Shown piece by piece: positions 1-5,219 of a stretch of 8,436 bases of DNA. The stretch's first letter is position 1. Every line of letters begins with the position of its first letter. Below the pieces are notes generated by a model that searched no databases, was not told the origin of the DNA, and worked only from the letters and a program-made list of their open reading frames with translations. A program made the translations under genes and the position numbers. Source of the stretch: an uncultured Lachnospiraceae bacterium (GTDB taxonomy: Bacteria > Bacillota > Clostridia > Lachnospirales > Lachnospiraceae); assembly GCA_900557385.1 (NCBI GenBank), contig USSP01000070.1:1-8436 (forward strand), given 5' to 3'.

Positions 1-482
1 GCGGTATCCGATACGCCCTGGCAGACTTTGCCAGCTACCCGGTTAATATCCTTTAGAAGACCGGAAAACGCACTGGGCTGCGGAACCTGTTCTTTTAGCT
101 GGGCTTCCCATTCTTCCATGGAGAGTGGTTCCTGTTCTTCCCAGGGTGATGGGCTTTCCATATACGATTCCGGTGCTTCCACCATTGCAGAGCCGGGAAG
201 CTGTACCAGGTTAGCCGGAAGGATCCACAGCATCGCCAGCGCGGCAGCAGCTCCAATCGCAACCTTTGCACTGTAGAACCAAAGCTGTTTTCTGGACTGG
301 CTGCGATCATAGAATTTTGCTTTTGCCTGCCACTGTTTCATCTTCTCATCCTGTTGGGAAAGCGAGTTGAGAATTTCATCCTTCAGGTAGGAAGGTGCCT
401 GCAGCATCGGTTCCTGTTCCACCTGGGCAATCAGTCGCTCCAGTTCTTCATCTGTTAAGTAAGACTCTTTTAGCTCTTCCAT
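1..482 (-). CDS. Probable anti-sigma factor, single-pass membrane protein (partial, C-terminus outside window)
   Basis: The start is an ATG at 482-480, one base after the stop of the ECF sigma gene. It has an AAGGAG-type ribosome binding site at 493-499 inside the end of the sigma gene, so the two are probably translationally coupled. About 160 residues are visible and the frame is still open at the window edge. Residues 1-65 are charged and predicted cytoplasmic (acidic, LTDEELERLIAQ near 10-19). Residues about 68-91 form one hydrophobic segment rich in Ala and Leu. The rest is an acidic, Pro/Glu-rich extracytoplasmic part. Membrane-bound partners encoded directly after ECF sigma factors usually hold the sigma at the membrane until a signal arrives. 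I see no HxxxCxxC zinc anti-sigma motif, so the assignment rests on gene order and topology rather than on a recognised domain. Function is inferred. Confidence 0.65.
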   Translation of the reverse strand, partial: MEELKESYLTDEELERLIAQVEQEPMLQAPSYLKDEILNSLSQQDEKMKQWQAKAKFYDRSQSRKQLWFYSAKVAIGAAAALAMLWILPANLVQLPGSAMVEAPESYMESPSPWEEQEPLSMEEWEAQLKEQVPQPSAFSGLLKDINRVAGKVCQGVSDT

Positions 483-483
483 C

Positions 484-1062
484 CTATCCACTCTCCTTTC
501 TGCTGTAGGTTTCCCATTGCCTGCGGTAAAGCTCCCGCAGCTGCGACCGGGCACGGTAAATCTGTGTCTGGATGGTTTTAAGATTCCGTCCGGTTTTTGC
601 CGCAACCTCCTCCGGTTTGCGTTCCTCGTAAAAGTAAAGAACCGCCACTTCATCATAAGGAGGTTTTAAAGACTGACAGCGTTTTAACAAGATTTCTCTG
701 GTTTCCTTTTCCAGAAATTGCTGCTCCGGGGTTTCCGGACTGGGGATATCCGCTAATCCTTTCGTTTCCCCTCTTCCATCCATCTCTCCCCGATTGCTTC
801 CCATCGCCTCCGTTGGAACAGCCCGGCGTCCCGCAGCTTTCAGATAATCGATGCTTTTATTGGAAGCAATCCTGCAAATCCAGGCTTTTTCATGCTGCCC
901 GTCAAATTCTTTCAGATGACGATATACGGAAAGAAAGGTTTCCTGGGTCAGATCCTGGGCAGCAAAATAATCACCCACCAGCCGGTAACAAAGGGAGAAC
1001 ACCAGATTTTGGTACCGGTCGATCAACGTTTCCAAATATTCTGTTTCCGTGATGTTCTCCAC
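484..1062 (-). CDS. ECF-type RNA polymerase sigma factor
   Basis: This 192-residue protein has the normal ECF length and layout. Sigma-70 region 2 spans about residues 10-78, with the core-binding stretch around DLTQETFLSVYRHL (37-50) and the promoter-melting/-10 recognition part around KAWICRIASNKSIDYLK (59-75). A poorly conserved linker covers 79-120. Region 4 spans about 121-180, with a helix-turn-helix around EEVAAKTGRN and LKTIQTQIYRARSQL (151-175) that reads the -35 element. The start is GTG (1062-1060). An in-frame TAG lies shortly upstream, so the frame cannot extend much further, and the purine-rich GAGGGAG Shine-Dalgarno sits unusually close to the GTG. A slightly internal TTG start is therefore possible. 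The next gene, one base away, encodes the probable membrane anti-sigma factor. The specific regulon cannot be read from the sequence. Confidence 0.93.
   Translation of the reverse strand: MENITETEYLETLIDRYQNLVFSLCYRLVGDYFAAQDLTQETFLSVYRHLKEFDGQHEKAWICRIASNKSIDYLKAAGRRAVPTEAMGSNRGEMDGRGETKGLADIPSPETPEQQFLEKETREILLKRCQSLKPPYDEVAVLYFYEERKPEEVAAKTGRNLKTIQTQIYRARSQLRELYRRQWETYSRKESG
493..499 (-). promoter_or_regulatory. Ribosome binding site of the anti-sigma gene, inside the sigma gene
   Basis: AAAGGAG on the minus strand ends 10 nt before the ATG at 482. It lies wholly within the last codons of the sigma gene, which supports translational coupling of the pair and fixes the anti-sigma start. Confidence 0.65.
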
Positions 1063-1078
1063 CTCCCTCTGTTTTTCA

Positions 1079-1099
1079 TCGCTCTATCCAATAGAACGA
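1079..1099 (-). other. Hairpin in the leader/promoter of the ECF sigma gene
   Basis: Minus-strand reading gives TCGTTCTAT, loop TGG, ATAGAGCGA: a nine-pair stem with one G-U wobble. There is no T-tract, so it is not an intrinsic terminator. It overlaps the candidate -10 region of the sigma promoter and lies about 17 nt before the GTG start. It could be an operator-like inverted repeat or a leader structure. The role is unknown. Confidence 0.45.
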
Positions 1100-1121
1100 T
1101 GTGGCTTTCCGTTTTTCTTCA
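1093..1121 (-). promoter_or_regulatory. Candidate ECF-type promoter of the sigma/anti-sigma operon
   Basis: On the minus strand TGAAGA (1121-1116) and CGTTCT (1098-1093) are separated by 17 nt. They resemble the TGAAAC / CGTC-type elements used by many Firmicute ECF sigma factors, which commonly autoregulate. It lies about 30 nt before the GTG start. No convincing sigma-A promoter was seen in the same gap. The match is imperfect and the assignment is inference. Confidence 0.4.
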
Positions 1122-1141
1122 AAAGACAACAAAATTTTCCT

Positions 1142-1183
1142 ATGAAATAAAAAAGCATCCTAACCATGCGATTAAGATGCTTA
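1142..1183 (-). terminator. Intrinsic terminator after the patatin gene (end of the metF operon)
   Basis: Minus-strand RNA can form an 11-pair stem (AAGCATCTTAA with TTAGGATGCTT, arms 1172-1182 and 1153-1163, one G-U pair) with an 8-nt loop, followed by TTTTATTTC. It begins about 20 nt after the TAA of the patatin gene and before the sigma promoter, so it separates the two minus-strand operons. On the plus strand the same stem has a C-A mismatch, which supports the minus orientation. Confidence 0.82.
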
Positions 1184-1201
1184 CGAATTTTTCCGGCTTG
1201 T

Positions 1202-2053
1202 TTAACCTTCTCTCAAAAAGTCTTGAAGGGAAAGCAGGCATTTTTCTGCCGTATCCCGTCCCATCTGGTAGGCATGTCGCAATTTCTCCGGATTCTTTTC
1301 CACATGTCCCACAGGAATGGGAACTTCCGGGCGAATGACAAACAATTCTCCTGCTGCCTCCTTCTCCATGATGTAATCCAGTTCGGCATTATACATCAGA
1401 TGGCGATTCGCCATAGTTTCCACAAAGGCGGGATAGTCATGATACTTCCGACGAACCAGGGGCATAGCTGAATTCTTTTCCTTGCGATATCCCTTGGGGC
1501 GAGTCAGAACCACCACGTTTTTGTCATAGCCGATGCTTTCAAAATATTTCACCGGAATCGAATCAGCAATACCACCATCCAACAGCTTCTGACCGTCAAT
1601 CTCCACAATCCGGGATACCAGCGGCATAGAGGCAGAGGCACGAATCCAATCGAAGCCATGGTCTTCCCAGCCGGTGTACTGATGATAGACCGGCCTTCCG
1701 GTTTCCACATCCGTGCAGACTACGTGAAACTCCATTGGGTTTTTCATATAGGCATCAAAATCAAATTTGTCAAACTTCAGAGGTACTTCTCCATAACAGA
1801 ATTCCGTATTGTAAATATTTCCGGTTTTGATGAGAGAAGAAAGTCCGCTGTAGCGTTTATCCTTACAAAAACGGGTGTTATAATTTAAAACTCGTCCAAT
1901 TTGTCCGGATTTGTAGTTACATCCGAAAGCGGCACCGGCCGAGACACCAATCAGCCCGTCGTACGGAATCTCATGCTCCATCATCACATCCATGACTCCG
2001 GCTGTGAAAAGTCCCCGCATGGCACCGCCTTCCAGGATTAGTCCTTTTTTCAT
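1202..2053 (-). CDS. Patatin-like phospholipase (YjjU-like)
   Basis: This 283-residue alpha/beta hydrolase carries the full patatin signature. There is a glycine-rich oxyanion loop GGAMRG (residues 9-14), the nucleophile elbow GVSAG with Ser38 (36-40), and the catalytic aspartate in DGG (Asp159, LLDGGIADSIP). Patatins use a Ser-Asp dyad to release fatty acids from phospholipids or other acyl esters. Length and layout fit the bacterial YjjU-type subgroup. No signal peptide or membrane segment is seen, so it is predicted cytoplasmic. The start is ATG (2053-2051), with AGGAAAGGAAA about 10 nt upstream. It is the third gene of a probable operon behind metF and the HD gene, 65 nt after the HD stop, and is followed by a clear terminator. 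The natural substrate cannot be told from the sequence. Confidence 0.93.
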   Translation of the reverse strand: MKKGLILEGGAMRGLFTAGVMDVMMEHEIPYDGLIGVSAGAAFGCNYKSGQIGRVLNYNTRFCKDKRYSGLSSLIKTGNIYNTEFCYGEVPLKFDKFDFDAYMKNPMEFHVVCTDVETGRPVYHQYTGWEDHGFDWIRASASMPLVSRIVEIDGQKLLDGGIADSIPVKYFESIGYDKNVVVLTRPKGYRKEKNSAMPLVRRKYHDYPAFVETMANRHLMYNAELDYIMEKEAAGELFVIRPEVPIPVGHVEKNPEKLRHAYQMGRDTAEKCLLSLQDFLREG

Positions 2054-2118
2054 ATTTTTTTAATTTCCTTTCCTGTGATGCATGATTTCTGTTATATATG
2101 CACTTTTCTCTCAAAAAA

Positions 2119-2661
2119 TCAAGCTTTTAATGCATGGAATCTTGCAAGATACTCTTTTTCCACGTTTTGAAACGCTTGAAAGCCATAACTCGGTGTATTG
2201 GCTATTTCCGGTGCGTCAAGAAACAATGGAACATCCATATAATGTAAAAATTCATGATAAAGCATGGCATCATCCACACTTTTTACCAGCTTTTCCTCTT
2301 CTGCATTCAGATCGCTTCCCAGAAATTTCGTATAAATCAATGAAAGCAGGCGTTTCTCCACCTCATTATAATAATCCATATGATGCTTAATGGGACGGGT
2401 TACATCTGACAGATAAGCCTCCGCAGCATCATGGAGCAGACAGGCGAGTACTACCCGGTTCTTGTATCCTCTCGCTTTTGCCTCATCATGGCAGCTGATA
2501 CAATGCTGCCCTACGGAATAAAACTCGGGAAAATGTCCATTGGCTCTGGTCATCAGGGACAAGGCATGGGCAATATCTTCAATGACAATGTCTTCCGGTT
2601 TTGCATCCAGGGGATTCATATAAAGGTGTGTATAAGTACAAATTTCGTCTTTTGACGGCAT
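2119..2661 (-). CDS. HD-domain phosphohydrolase (YfbR/COG1896-like)
   Basis: This is a 180-residue HD-superfamily protein. The visible metal-binding set is His53 (SVGQHC), the His77-Asp78 doublet (LLHDAAEAYLSDVTRPIK, 75-92) and a later Asp around 130-131 (SVDDAML). The LLHDA.EAY..D...P.K pattern matches YfbR-like nucleotidases and their relatives common in Firmicutes and phages. These typically remove phosphate from (deoxy)nucleoside monophosphates using a divalent metal. The exact substrate here is not determined. The ATG start (2661-2659) has AAGGAAG 7 nt upstream, inside the 19-nt gap after the metF stop, so it is very likely co-transcribed with metF. The length is typical and no membrane segment is seen. 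Confidence 0.85.
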   Translation of the reverse strand: MPSKDEICTYTHLYMNPLDAKPEDIVIEDIAHALSLMTRANGHFPEFYSVGQHCISCHDEAKARGYKNRVVLACLLHDAAEAYLSDVTRPIKHHMDYYNEVEKRLLSLIYTKFLGSDLNAEEEKLVKSVDDAMLYHEFLHYMDVPLFLDAPEIANTPSYGFQAFQNVEKEYLARFHALKA

Positions 2662-2680
2662 GGGATCACTTCCTTCTCTC

Positions 2681-3541
2681 TTAAATAATATGCTGGATTC
2701 CCTCGCAGATACGCCGTGCCACCGTAGGATTATTCATGGTATACAGGTGAATGCCGTCTACATCGTTGGCAAGCAGATCAATGATCTGGGATAAAGCATA
2801 GGACATTCCGGCATCAAAGAGTGCCTGTTTATTGTTCTCATACTTATGAATGATGCGTTCAAAGTGCTCCGGCAGAGAAGCACCGCACATGGTCACCATA
2901 CGTTTGATCTGTGCCGCATTGATTACCGGCATGATCCCCGGTGTAACAGGCACGTCAATTCCGGCGATCCGGCAATCCTCCACGAAACGATAGAAATAAT
3001 CATTGTCAAAAAAGAGCTGGGATAGCAAAACCTCTGCACCTGCATCTACCTTTTTTCTGAGATAACGCATCTCCTCCACCCGATTCGCGGACTCCGGATG
3101 ATTCTCCGGATAACATGCTCCCGCAATGCAGAAATCGCCACGCTGTTTCAGGTAGGCGGTCAATTGATCTGCGTGTAGAAAGTCCTGCTTTTCCGGCACA
3201 TTAGGGTTCCGATCCCCGCGCAATGCCAGCACATTCTCGATTCCTTCTTCTTTCAGGATATGGGTAAAGGTATCAATTTCTTCTTTGGAATAGCAGAGGC
3301 AGGTCAGATGCACCACCGGTTCCACGTGATACTGCTCTTTGATTTTCTTTGCCAGCGCAATGGTCTTGTTGTTATTACTGCTGCCACCGGCTCCAAAGGT
3401 AACACTGATAAAATCCGGCTTGCAGGCACAGAGAATTTCCAGTGTCTCGTCAATATTCTTCAGTTCTTCGTCCTTTTTCGGCGGAAAAATCTCAAAGGAA
3501 AGAACCTGTTTTTTCTGTTTATGGATGTCACTTATTTTCAC
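2681..3541 (-). CDS. metF: 5,10-methylenetetrahydrofolate reductase
   Basis: MetF reduces 5,10-methylene-THF to 5-methyl-THF, the methyl donor for methionine synthesis. In acetogens a similar protein serves the methyl branch of the Wood-Ljungdahl pathway. The 286-residue protein is a complete FAD-binding TIM barrel. It shows SFEIFPPK with the catalytic Glu17, DFISVTFGAGGS (43-54), LALRGDRN with the Asp110 that corresponds to the flavin-tuning Asp of the family, the AGACYPE.HPES segment (140-151), LLSQLFFDN (172-180) and TPGIMPV (200-206). The start is GTG (3541-3539), with AGGAAGGG 5 nt upstream and a strong promoter about 40 nt upstream. No methionine synthase or MetV-like zinc protein lies next to it in this window. 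No SAM riboswitch fits in its short leader. It is the first gene of a probable operon with the HD and patatin genes. Confidence 0.96.
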   Translation of the reverse strand: MKISDIHKQKKQVLSFEIFPPKKDEELKNIDETLEILCACKPDFISVTFGAGGSSNNNKTIALAKKIKEQYHVEPVVHLTCLCYSKEEIDTFTHILKEEGIENVLALRGDRNPNVPEKQDFLHADQLTAYLKQRGDFCIAGACYPENHPESANRVEEMRYLRKKVDAGAEVLLSQLFFDNDYFYRFVEDCRIAGIDVPVTPGIMPVINAAQIKRMVTMCGASLPEHFERIIHKYENNKQALFDAGMSYALSQIIDLLANDVDGIHLYTMNNPTVARRICEGIQHII

Positions 3542-3546
3542 GCTAT

Positions 3547-3554
3547 CCCTTCCT
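3547..3554 (-). promoter_or_regulatory. Ribosome binding site fixing the GTG start of metF
   Basis: AGGAAGGG on the minus strand ends 5 nt before GTG 3541-3539. No better start codon with a ribosome binding site is seen nearby, and the N-terminus then matches the usual MetF length. Confidence 0.75.
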
Positions 3555-3579
3555 GTTCTTTTATTATTTATTTTTATTC

Positions 3580-3608
3580 ATTATATCCAAATTCTACTTT
3601 ACAGGCAA
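3580..3608 (-). promoter_or_regulatory. Sigma-A promoter of the metF operon
   Basis: The minus strand has TTGCCT (-35, 3608-3603), a 17-nt spacer and a perfect TATAAT (-10, 3585-3580). Transcription would begin near 3573, giving a leader of only about 30 nt. That leaves no room for a riboswitch inside the transcript. Confidence 0.8.
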
Positions 3609-3665
3609 TATATTCAGCCAGGGATGTCCTGCATGGATGCTTTGGAGAATTTTGGACACAAAAAT

Positions 3666-3704
3666 AGCGCGAGACCTCGATCCTTTGAGTGCTGACGGCA
3701 CTCG
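3666..3704 (-). repeat. tRNA-like remnant or partial duplication downstream of tRNA-Gly
   Basis: A 39-nt minus-strand segment begins CGAGTGCCGTCAG, close to nucleotides 4-15 of the tRNA (CGAGTGGCTCAG). It ends TCGAGGTCTCGCGCT, close to the tRNA 3' end (TCGAGTCCCGTCTCGCGCT, lacking four bases). The exact shared 3' block is 10 nt (plus-strand AGCGCGAGAC at 3666-3675 and 3754-3763). It also contains a small hairpin (3687-3692 with 3698-3703) without a T-tract. It may be a tandem tRNA-Gly copy with its middle deleted, or a scar of integration at the tRNA end. Chance similarity is not excluded. Confidence 0.4.
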
Positions 3705-3705
3705 A

Positions 3706-3746
3706 AAAACAAAAAAGACATCCACCTTGGATGTCTTTTTTGTTTT
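3706..3746 (-). terminator. Perfect 19-bp inverted-repeat terminator of tRNA-Gly (bidirectional shape)
   Basis: The arms 3706-3724 and 3728-3746 are perfectly complementary with a 3-nt loop. The GACATCCA/TGGATGTC core is flanked by A-rich and T-rich runs on both sides, so it would terminate in both directions. On the minus strand it lies 7 nt past the tRNA 3' end and is followed by a T-rich tract within the stem. It insulates the tRNA gene from the metF promoter region. Confidence 0.9.
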
Positions 3747-3753
3747 CTCTGAG

Positions 3754-3826
3754 AGCGCGAGACGGGACTCGAACCCGCGACCCCGACCTTGGCAAGGTCG
3801 TGCTCCACCAACTGAGCCACTCGCGC
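3754..3826 (-). tRNA. tRNA-Gly (anticodon GCC)
   Basis: A 73-nt cloverleaf can be folded on the minus strand. The acceptor stem GCGCGAG/CTCGCGC is fully paired, the D arm is GCTC-loop-GAGC, and the anticodon stem CGACC/GGTCG closes a TTGCCAA loop with anticodon GCC at 3793-3791. The T arm is GCGGG/CCCGT with loop TTCGAGT. The discriminator base is T, usual for bacterial tRNA-Gly. It decodes GGC and GGT. The CCA end is not encoded and must be added after transcription. The gene has its own near-consensus promoter and a strong terminator, so it is a single-gene transcription unit. Confidence 0.97.
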
Positions 3827-3830
3827 ATAT

Positions 3831-3852
3831 GTCTTGCATTCCTGCATCAGAC
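3831..3852 (-). other. Small hairpin in the tRNA-Gly 5' leader
   Basis: On the minus strand GTCT-GA-TGCA-GGAA-TGCA-AGAC can fold into a 4+4-pair stem with a 2-nt bulge. It occupies most of the predicted 27-nt leader that RNase P would remove. It may assist processing; the role is speculative. Confidence 0.35.
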
Positions 3853-3859
3853 TTTTCAA

Positions 3860-3888
3860 AGTATACAGGAAGCGGGCGCAACTGTCAA
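3860..3888 (-). promoter_or_regulatory. Promoter of tRNA-Gly
   Basis: The minus strand has a perfect TTGACA (-35, 3888-3883), a 17-nt spacer and TATACT (-10, 3865-3860). The start site falls about 27 nt before the mature tRNA 5' end. A GC-rich GCGCCCGC block lies in the spacer. Confidence 0.88.
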
Positions 3889-3968
3889 GGGGATATATGA
3901 ATTTTTTTTAAACATTTTTCACCTTTTCCGAAATAATTAAACCCCCCTACCCCTGTTCTTTTATTTCA

Positions 3969-3977
3969 TGGTACAAT
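3969..3977 (+). promoter_or_regulatory. Candidate extended -10 promoter of the methyltransferase gene
   Basis: TGGTACAAT has the TGn extension followed by TACAAT (5 of 6 matches to TATAAT). There is no good -35 at the usual distance, only a C-rich stretch. The start would be near 3984, giving a leader of about 63 nt before the ATG at 4047. The promoter is divergent from that of the tRNA. Confidence 0.5.
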
Positions 3978-4034
3978 GATTACTGTCACTCAGAAACATA
4001 TTTCCTTTTGGATCCATCAAAAGAGTGTTCAGAC

Positions 4035-4040
4035 AGGAGG
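4035..4040 (+). promoter_or_regulatory. Strong ribosome binding site that decides the methyltransferase start
   Basis: AGGAGG ends 6 nt before the ATG at 4047. The frame is open upstream to a TTG at 4008, but that codon has no ribosome binding site, so the ATG is the true start. Confidence 0.85.
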
Positions 4041-4046
4041 ATTCCC

Positions 4047-5219
4047 ATGCAGACACTGGAACAGGTATTGACCACTGTTTTTGCTGATGAGCCGTCAAAA
4101 TTAATTTTGAGCAAGCCGGGAAAGGATACGCCCTATCGCAAAATTATTCTGGTTCGTAAAAAGGACTACTATCAGGTAGAAAAGTATACTGAGAAACAGG
4201 TGTTCCACGAAAATATTTCTTTTCAGGACAGTACGGATGCCTGTCGGAAGCTTCTGGAATCCGGTTTCGGTCAATGTAACGGCTTTTCCACCCAACGGGA
4301 ACATATCGTCCTGTGTTCCAAAAAGGGAAATGTGACCTATAAAAAGAAAATGATGTCACCCGGTAAAGAGACAGCTAATCCAGGTACAGCCGGATCTCTT
4401 TCCCATAACCGTAAGAAAAACTACCTGCTCCCTGAAGGAACCGTTATCCCACCTTTGGTGGATATGGGAATTTTTACTGCCGAGGGCAAGGTGGTACGGA
4501 GTATGTACGACAAGTTCAAACAGATTAACCGTTTCGTGGAAATTATCGATGATACCGTACGCGAGTTAAACCCCGAACATCTGAATATCATTGATTTTGG
4601 ATGTGGGAAATCCTACCTCACTTTTATTCTATATTATTATTTCACGGAAATCCGTCATATCCCCGTGCAGATGCTGGGCTTGGATTTAAAAGAAGAAGTC
4701 ATTAAGAACTGCAACAAGGCAGCAGAAAAGTATGGTTACGAAAATCTCCATTTTGAACTGGGCGACATCAATGGCTTTCAGTGCGATTTCCCGGTAGATA
4801 TGGTGATCACGCTGCATGCCTGCGATACCGCAACGGATTTTGCCCTTTATAATGCGATTTGCTGGAACGCACGAATGATTTTTTCTGTTCCCTGCTGCCA
4901 GCATGAGATCAATAGCACGATGAAACCGGAAAATCTGACCCTGATCAGCCATTACGGCATTATCCAGGAACGGATTTCCGCACTGCTCACGGATGCTTTA
5001 CGGGCAGATTTACTGGAGCTTTGCGGTTACAAAACACAAGTGCTGGAGTTTATCGATCTGGCGCATACTCCGAAAAACATTCTGATTCGTGGCATAAAAA
5101 GACCGACGACACCACGTTCCACAATGGAACGATGCCGTCGGGAGGTTGAAACCACCCTAAAGGAATTCCGGGTAGTCCCTACTCTGTATCAGCTTTTGAA
5201 GAAAGATGAGAGGATTTAG
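4047..5219 (+). CDS. Class I SAM-dependent methyltransferase (Methyltransf_32 type)
   Basis: The protein is 390 residues from the ATG at 4047. The N-terminal 150 residues are not recognisable. A Rossmann methyltransferase fold follows, with SAM motif I DFGCGKSYL (183-191), an acidic motif II in GLDL (211-214), LGD (238-240), then LHACDTATD (256-264) and VPCCQHEI (281-288). The LHACDTATD plus PCCQHE pair is typical of the Methyltransf_32 group that also includes eukaryotic METTL25 and RRNAD1. Substrates of the bacterial members are, as far as I know, not established. RNA or protein methylation is only a guess. No signal peptide is seen, so it is predicted cytoplasmic. It stands alone on the plus strand, divergent from tRNA-Gly and convergent with the HAD gene, whose stop codon overlaps its own. 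Confidence 0.9.
   Translation: MQTLEQVLTTVFADEPSKLILSKPGKDTPYRKIILVRKKDYYQVEKYTEKQVFHENISFQDSTDACRKLLESGFGQCNGFSTQREHIVLCSKKGNVTYKKKMMSPGKETANPGTAGSLSHNRKKNYLLPEGTVIPPLVDMGIFTAEGKVVRSMYDKFKQINRFVEIIDDTVRELNPEHLNIIDFGCGKSYLTFILYYYFTEIRHIPVQMLGLDLKEEVIKNCNKAAEKYGYENLHFELGDINGFQCDFPVDMVITLHACDTATDFALYNAICWNARMIFSVPCCQHEINSTMKPENLTLISHYGIIQERISALLTDALRADLLELCGYKTQVLEFIDLAHTPKNILIRGIKRPTTPRSTMERCRREVETTLKEFRVVPTLYQLLKKDERI
5103..5141 (+). repeat. Nested inverted repeat inside the 3' end of the methyltransferase gene
   Basis: An outer CCGACG/CGTCGG pair (5103-5108, 5136-5141) encloses an inner CGTTCC/GGAACG pair (5115-5120, 5126-5131) with a 5-nt loop. There is no T-tract, so it is not a classic terminator. 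It lies within coding sequence about 80 nt before the stop codon. Confidence 0.4.

Noticed and set aside
597..1338. Long plus-strand open frames opposite the sigma and patatin genes
   Set aside because: They are antisense shadows of well-supported genes, with Pro/Phe/Ser-rich composition and no domain signature.
3542..3660. SAM (S-box) or other methionine riboswitch upstream of metF
   Set aside because: The mapped -10/-35 leaves a leader of about 30 nt, too short for a riboswitch, and no terminator/antiterminator pair lies between promoter and start.
3687..3703. GAGTGC/GCACTC hairpin as a second terminator
   Set aside because: There is no T-tract on either strand after the stem.
3442..3940. 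Open frames across the tRNA with translations such as DGTRTRDPDLGKV and VAQLVEHDLAKVG
   Set aside because: These are translations of the tRNA-Gly gene and its surroundings, a common source of spurious hypothetical proteins.
4008..4046. Upstream TTG start for the methyltransferase gene, adding 13 residues
   Set aside because: It has no ribosome binding site, while AGGAGG is ideally placed before the ATG at 4047; the extra residues span the ribosome binding site itself.
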